In this document: piece by piece, positions 58,316 to 64,000 of the stretch
How positions within the stretch are numbered: position 1 is the stretch's first letter
Layout of the letters: each line of letters starts with the position of its first letter
NCBI RefSeq assembly: GCF_000321225.1
Contig: NW_004450402.1
Location: forward strand, 864,043 to 928,042
Direction: 5' to 3'
Source of the DNA: Odobenus rosmarus divergens
Lineage: Eukaryota > Chordata > Mammalia > Carnivora > Odobenidae
DNA: 64,000 nt
Made by a program: the position numbers and the translations under genes
Notes under the pieces: model-generated
The model's input: only the letters and a program-made list of their open reading frames with translations
The model's database searches: none
Told to the model about the DNA's origin: nothing

Positions 58316-59190
58316 TAATTTGGGTTTTCTGGGTATTTTTTTTTCTTTTCCTATCTGGTTTCCTACTTTATTTTTTAAGGAAAATGTTAACTTCATTTAT
58401 ATTTCATGCATAAAATTATTCATAGCAAATTTCACTATAAATTTGTGTTGACTTTATCTATCCCACAACTTCTCATATGTAGTATTATGGTTATTACACA
58501 GCTCAAAATATTTTTTCTTTTTTCTTCAAAATATTTTCTAAAGCATATTGATTTATTTTTTGACCAATTGATCAATGAGTAAATTGAAATATGTTGCTTA
58601 ATTTTCAAATGTGTGACATTTTCTGCTTATTTTACATTAATTTCTAGCTTAATAGCATTTGGGCCAAAGTGCTTAAAATGATTTAAGTTCCTTGAAATTG
58701 ACTGAGATTTAATTTATGAACAATTTATGATCAATTTTTGTAACTGCTTTATGTCCTTTTAGCAATAATATATAATCTGTGGTTTATTAGTTCCAGTTTA
58801 TTAATCATGTTCAAATATTACATATTCTTACTAATATGTGCCCATTTGTTCTATTAATTGTCAAGTGAGGAATATTAAATTTACTACTTTGTGGATTTCC
58901 CTATTTCTTTCTGTCAATTTTAGTTCTGTCAATTTTTGTGCTGTTGTTAGGTGTATATTAATCTCAAAATGTTATATCTTCCTGGTGATTTAAACATTTT
59001 AGTATCAAGAAGCTGTTCTATGTCTCTGGTGATTCATTCAGCATTAAAGTCTATTTTGTCAACTTTTCCTTGACAATCATTTGGTTATCATTGGTAGATA
59101 TTTACTGTCTTCTTACATTAAAAATTTTGTGCTTACATTTAAGAAAAAATTTTCTTTTAAACAAAACAGTTTCTTCTCTGCCTACCCAAC
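58316..59190 (-). mobile_element. Ancient L1 ORF2, antisense (right part)
   Basis: Antisense L1 endonuclease-side sequence: 'taatttgggttttctgggta', 'gaccaattgatcaatgagta', 'tttgggccaaagtgcttaaa', 'cccatttgttctattaattg', 'tgtcaatttttgtgctgttg', 'aatgttatatcttcctggtg'. The order continues from 52140-52678, so both are probably one element split by the younger L1. Confidence 0.68.
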
Positions 59191-59689
59191 CATTGTTGGC
59201 TTTAACAAGGCATTTTAAATTTGTATATATTTAACATGATCACTGAAATATTTAAAAGTAGTACATACTGTTTTTTGCCTTCTATTTATGTTGCCTGTTT
59301 CATGTTCTCTCCTTTCTTGGCTTAACTTGGATTGACAAATTATTACTCTATTTTATCCCCACATTAGTTTAAAATTTATATACTCTTTTAGTCTCATTTG
59401 TCTTTTTGTTTTGAATTACTGAAATTTCACTCTTACATATGTGATTTATCTTTCATATGTCCCTGCATGGGGTTTTCTTGGATTGTCTGAAGACTCTGAG
59501 CCATTATCTCTCGATATAATGCTTCTTTCTCATTTTTTCTCTCTGTTAGGAAGAATATTTAAACAAATACTGAAACATCTTACTGTTTCCCCAGCTTCTT
59601 TAATCTGTCATATGCAATTTCTATCATTTTGTTTCTCAGTATGCACTCCAGATAGCATTTTGTGTTTATGTCCCTGTTTAATAGTTATA
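59191..59689. other. Unrecognised DNA between L1 fragments
   Basis: T-rich with no confident family assignment. It could be further 5' sequence of the ancient L1. The 100-codon frame at 59441-59743 has no recognisable domain. Confidence 0.4.
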
Positions 59690-60450
59690 TTTCCTTACTT
59701 AAAATTTTTATTCAATACCATAGCAATAGTAAAATATGCATGAAGTGTACACCTCAAAAAATCTTTATAAGCTGAACACAAACATATAATAATCATTCAG
59801 ATCAAGAAAAATAATGGCAGAAGCCCAAAAACTTACACATACTCTCATCCAGTCACTATGTCCTATGAATAACCACTATTCTGGCTGATATTAGCATATT
59901 TTAAGTTTTTCCTTTCTATAAATATAATTATACAACATGATTTCTTTTGTATCTGGCTTTTCTTAATCAGCATTAGCTATGTGAGGTTCATCTATATTGC
60001 CAGGTGTTATTGTAGAGTATTTATTCTCACTTCTGTGTAATATTCCATAATAAGAATACTATTTATCTGTTCTACCAGATAGATATATCTGATAAAATAA
60101 CCAGTGGTTATTTTAATATATTCAAGTGTTTTCTTATTACTAATAATGCTATGAACATTTTGGTACTAATCTTGTGATTTATACACACACATTTCCGTTT
60201 GGTATATACCTAGTATCAGAATTGCTGTATCATAGATTATGCATATGACATGTATTAGCATTTCCTGGCCAAAAGTCTTACTAAAAAGTTTTACTAATAT
60301 ATACCCTTACCATCATCCTGTGATGATTTTGATTTCTCCACATTCTGGATAAAATTGTTGTGTCATTCTTTTCCATGTACACCATTTGGGAGGATATGTG
60401 GTAGTATGCCATTATAACTTTGATGCCTATTCTCTTTCTTTTTCTCTCAA
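59690..60450 (-). mobile_element. Ancient L1 3' region, antisense
   Basis: Antisense 3' UTR and ORF2 end: 'tatgcatgaagtgtacacct', 'tatctggcttttcttaatca', 'gaggttcatctatattgcca', 'taatgctatgaacattttgg', 'tatcagaattgctgtatcat', 'ttgatttctccacattctgg'. Similar in type and age to the copy starting at 32585. Confidence 0.68.
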
Positions 60451-62678
60451 AGATTTGTTTTCTTTATCATTTTCATTTATATTTTCAATCTATTAGGAAC
60501 TGATTTTGTGTTCAGTGTGAAATATAGAACCAAGACATTTTTCCATATATATATATACATATATATTTAATTGATTCATCATAATGTCACATATGTAAGG
60601 AAGTATCTGAGTGTAACATAAGGATTTTCATTTTAAAAATCTATTTTTGATACAAGTTATATGACTACAAACATACTTTGAGACATCCATAATTAATCTG
60701 GGCCAAATGATATCCTCACGTGGCAAGAAAGTACTGGGAGAGCTATGTTGGTTGTCTGTGGGCTCCCCTTGCTTGTCCTGTGGCTCACAAATACTTGTAT
60801 TCTTGAAATTATTAGTAAATCTTCATTCTTGTATAAATTTGATTTTACAGTCTAATTCTTTATTTTCTCTCAGGATTATAGTAGAATCAAGATACTAAAA
60901 GTATCTGTAAATTGTACTAGTGAAATAAGTCAAGAATATGTTTCTCAAACTGAAAGTATAGTTATATTATTGACTTTCTGTTTGACATTATTTTTAAAAT
61001 CTATAGAAAGTTTAGATGATATATCTTGAAACAGAAGGGGTCCACCTTCTGCTTTGCTAGATATATTTGGATGAGGGACTGATTACATCAGTTCATGCTA
61101 TGGGTAATTGATCCACCGTGAACTAATACATCATACCCAGTAGCATAAGCTGGTTAATTCTCTTTGCTCTACCCAGGCTAATATCAGATATGTCCATTGA
61201 GCCTTTTAAATTTTATTCACTATATTTATAATTTCCAAATTTTTATTTTAGTTTCCTATAGAGCTTTTCATAATCTTCTGGTTTTTGCAAATTTAATTAA
61301 GTGTGTGTGTGTGTGTATGTGCACATGTGTGTGCATGTCTGTGTTTCTTTTAACAGGGTAAGCCTGGATGTTTTTAAATGTGGCTAATATTTACAAAATA
61401 TAAAGCAGCAGGAATTCTGTTTCTCCTCTCTGCTTTTACCTACCGGATCTAACCCCCAATTTATTTTGTTATTTCTCTGTTTATCTTTGGCTAGAAATTA
61501 AATATGGAGATTTTCCAAGGCCTAAGATAAAAGTTATTTTTTTCTGAGCATATTCCTGTTTGTTTCTGCCAGATATACAAGGATAAAACTGGTCCAGTAC
61601 CAGTTGCACTGCTTGAGGTTCTCTAGCCATGGCTATAATTTTGGAGAGACAGATTTCTTTAACTTCTACTTTTCCTTCTGCTCAGTACCAGGGAAAAGTT
61701 CTCTGCAGTTACATTTGCATTCAGGCTATTCTAGCAATTCTCTACTATTATTTCAATTCTTTGATACCTTTGAGGTTATTTTTAAATATTTTACCCAGCA
61801 TTTTTTTTTTATCTACTTGTAACAGGAGGTTTGGAATAACTTGCCTAGTTGGTGTAATGGAAATGGAAACCTACAGAAGATTTTAAGACAACATATATTA
61901 TCTAGATATGGAAAGTTATTCTCAAAAAAATTCTCTTAAAAAATTGAGAAAATTACATCACAAATTTTAATCACAATTCATCTTCCTAATACCAACCCCC
62001 AGTTTCAAGTAATCACAAACAGGATTTTAATTTTAACCTCACAAACTTTATTTTCCTACCTTTGTTTCCCTGCTTTCATTTTATTATAGCAATTTCACTA
62101 CCTATTATTAATTTACATATTTTAAGTTTATTTATTGCTTCTTCCTCCATGCAACAAAGAGACTTATTTCTCTTATTCATTATGTTCTTCTTACACTTGG
62201 AATAACACTTGAAATACAGTAAAGGTTCAAGTAATATATAGTGAATACAGGAAAAAATATTTGTAAGTATTATGGCAAAATCATCAGTCAGGTAAGAAAC
62301 CATATCCCCACATGTAAAGCAGGACTATACTAGACCATTAGAGATGATAGAAAGAATACAGGTAATAGATCGCTTTCTTGGGAAAGCTTATTTTCAGGTG
62401 GGAAGACTGAATGATGATTAACATATTAGCTAGAATAATATCTTTGAAAATATTAGTTATAGCTCATATTAATACAATAACAGTTGTATCATTTTTAAAA
62501 AGTACTAGTATTCTTGGGATGCATATGTGTGCTTGAGAAAAATTTCACCAATTATCATAAAAAAGCAAACCTACCCTCAAATAAATGTATGAACAATCTC
62601 ATGATGGTTTGGTTAATACAAAGTTATAAGAATTTAAAATATCTCTGTACTACAAACTATTATTAAAATTAATATACT
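60451..62678. other. Unrecognised AT-rich DNA
   Basis: Contains a TA-rich run at 60546-60568 and a GT-rich run at 61303-61345. The overlapping frames at 61604-61886 have no recognisable domain. Confidence 0.45.
61303..61345. repeat. (GT)n imperfect microsatellite
   Basis: GT units with interruptions by TA and CA (gtgtgtatgtgcacatgtgt). Confidence 0.88.
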
Positions 62679-62790
62679 GGGGCACCGAGCTGTCTCAGTG
62701 GGTAGAGAATGTAATTCTTGGTCTCAGGGTTGTGAGTTCAAGCCCCACGTTGGGCATAGAGCTTACTTAAAAAATAAAATAAAATAAAAA
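62679..62790 (+). mobile_element. Short CAN-SINE, sense
   Basis: Head ggggcaccgagctgtctcag, 'ttggtctcagggttgtgagt', 'tcaagccccacgttggg' and 'gcttacttaaaaaataaaat'. It is of the same short type as the copy at 372, without the CT-rich middle. It has a (AAAAT)n tail. Confidence 0.88.
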
Positions 62791-64000
62791 GTTCCATGGT
62801 TATGCTTTAAAAAAATTCATTATAGTTATATCATAGAAAAAAATGAATATATGTTCTATTCTTCTTGGTTTTATCTAAAGATCCATAAAATCAAATAATA
62901 AAAATTTATTAAGCAGTTACAATATACTAAGTACTGTGTTAGGATGTAAGGTTAGACTGATGACTACTGACATGATGATTACGTGGGAAAGTTAAATAAT
63001 AAATAAAACAAAAACAGCATAGCACTCTGTTCTAAATAAGTTAATCATGTATGGAATTCTCAGTATAAAGCTCTTTTTCCTTAATATGTTTTCAGATATA
63101 ACACAAGGATATATGAAGGAAAATAAAAATAAATTTAGAGAAGACTTGCTAAGTCAACTCCTTTATCTGTCAATAAGCAAGAAAATTCCTGTAAGGTCTT
63201 TTGCCAAGAGCTTTATTCCACAGGGAATATACCATAGCTTAATTTATAACAAACTTCTTGGCAAACCATTCAAGAGCTTACTATATCTTTATAATCAAAG
63301 TCTCAGTAATCAGAATCATACTCTAGTATATTAATATAACATCAAGGAAAAATGAAATTTTATTCCTTTTTGCTTTGTTATCTTCATAACTATACCTAAA
63401 GTTGACTTGACTGTTTCCATATTTTCCTTTTTCATCAACTTTCTTCATAACATTTTTATTTGTGGATTTTGGTGACTACATTAGGTTTGTATTTTAATGT
63501 ACATGTCTTTGCGAGGCAAATGAGGATTGTTATTGGAAGAATGACTCAGCAGATAATGATCAATTTTTCTTCACATTTTACTGATATTGAAAACAAAACT
63601 TACTTTAACCTTATGCCTTTGTTTAAATAATTTTAGTCCAAGAAAAAGTAGTTCATGTTCATCACATGCTCCAACCTTAAAAATATTGAATACTATTTTC
63701 ATACCATACATTAAAAAAATCCTAAAACTTAAAGAAATGTAAGTATCAATGGAAATAAACCTAAGTATAGTGAATTTTCTCCTCAAAATAGCTTCTGATT
63801 TTTAAGAAACTGTGATGATATCTCTGTGCATAATTCCAACAAGCATTTGGTACTTTCACGTGTTACTATTGCTGTGCTAGTATTTTCTTTGGAAGAAAAA
63901 AACTTTCTGAACCATTTGTCAGTAGAATTTTAATACAGAGATTAATTATAGTGTTTGACATTGATTTGTAGATATCACTGTTCAGAGACAATCATTGTCA
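62791..64000. other. Unrecognised AT-rich DNA
   Basis: No element recognised. The 95-codon plus-strand frame at 63047-63334 has no recognisable domain and ordinary AT-rich composition. Confidence 0.5.

Noticed and set aside
57513..58451. 312-codon plus-strand frame, the longest in the window, and a 265-codon minus-strand frame over the same bases
   Set aside because: Both are created by reading through 665 N. Only the first part of the plus-strand frame is real, and it is L1 ORF2.

Overview
This window is non-coding nuclear DNA from a mammal of the order Carnivora. I found no host protein-coding exon, no functional RNA gene and no CRISPR or other microbial system. The lineage call rests on about 14 tRNA-derived CAN-SINEs (start like ggcgcctgggtggctcag, CT-rich middle, end like aaataaataaaatcttt) and on L1 elements with carnivore-type 3' UTRs. 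None of the SINEs has the features I associate with canid or felid subfamilies, so an arctoid caniform (bear, seal or mustelid group) is the best guess. That step is from memory of the families and was not checked by a search.

Layout. 1-5.4 kb: AT-rich DNA, a short SINE, a decayed sense L1 ORF2 piece, then a second L1 in the inverted-plus-direct arrangement typical of twin priming. 5.4-11.1 kb: unrecognised DNA, then stacked antisense L1 3' halves. 12.8-14.9 kb: an old L1 ORF1/HAL1-like element and an old L1 3' end, carrying three SINEs, two of them nested head to head. 14.9-31 kb: mostly old unique DNA with L2 copies (18.4, 21.1, 26.3, 28.2 and 29.1 kb), three SINEs, a MER20 with an 8-bp target duplication and other small DNA-transposon remnants. 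31.1-34.5 kb: two young 5'-truncated L1s, a SINE and a long antisense ancient L1. 34.5-52 kb: unique AT-rich DNA with an MLT1-like LTR split by a SINE, a long L2 at 44.4 kb and more SINEs. 52.1-60.5 kb: an antisense ancient L1 interrupted by a near full-length carnivore L1 (5' UTR, intact 296-codon ORF1, broken ORF2) whose 3' end disappears into a 665-base run of N. 60.5-64 kb: AT-rich DNA with one short SINE.

How the parts relate. The only gene products visible are retrotransposon proteins. The L1 at 52.7 kb still encodes ORF1p, but its ORF2 has frameshifts, stops and an internal deletion of about 200 bp, so it cannot move by itself. CAN-SINEs depend on L1 machinery, and several here keep clean target-site duplications. 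The insertion order (SINE into L1, L1 into older L1, SINE into LTR, SINE into L2) gives a readable local chronology. No undescribed system was found; the most interesting items are structural.
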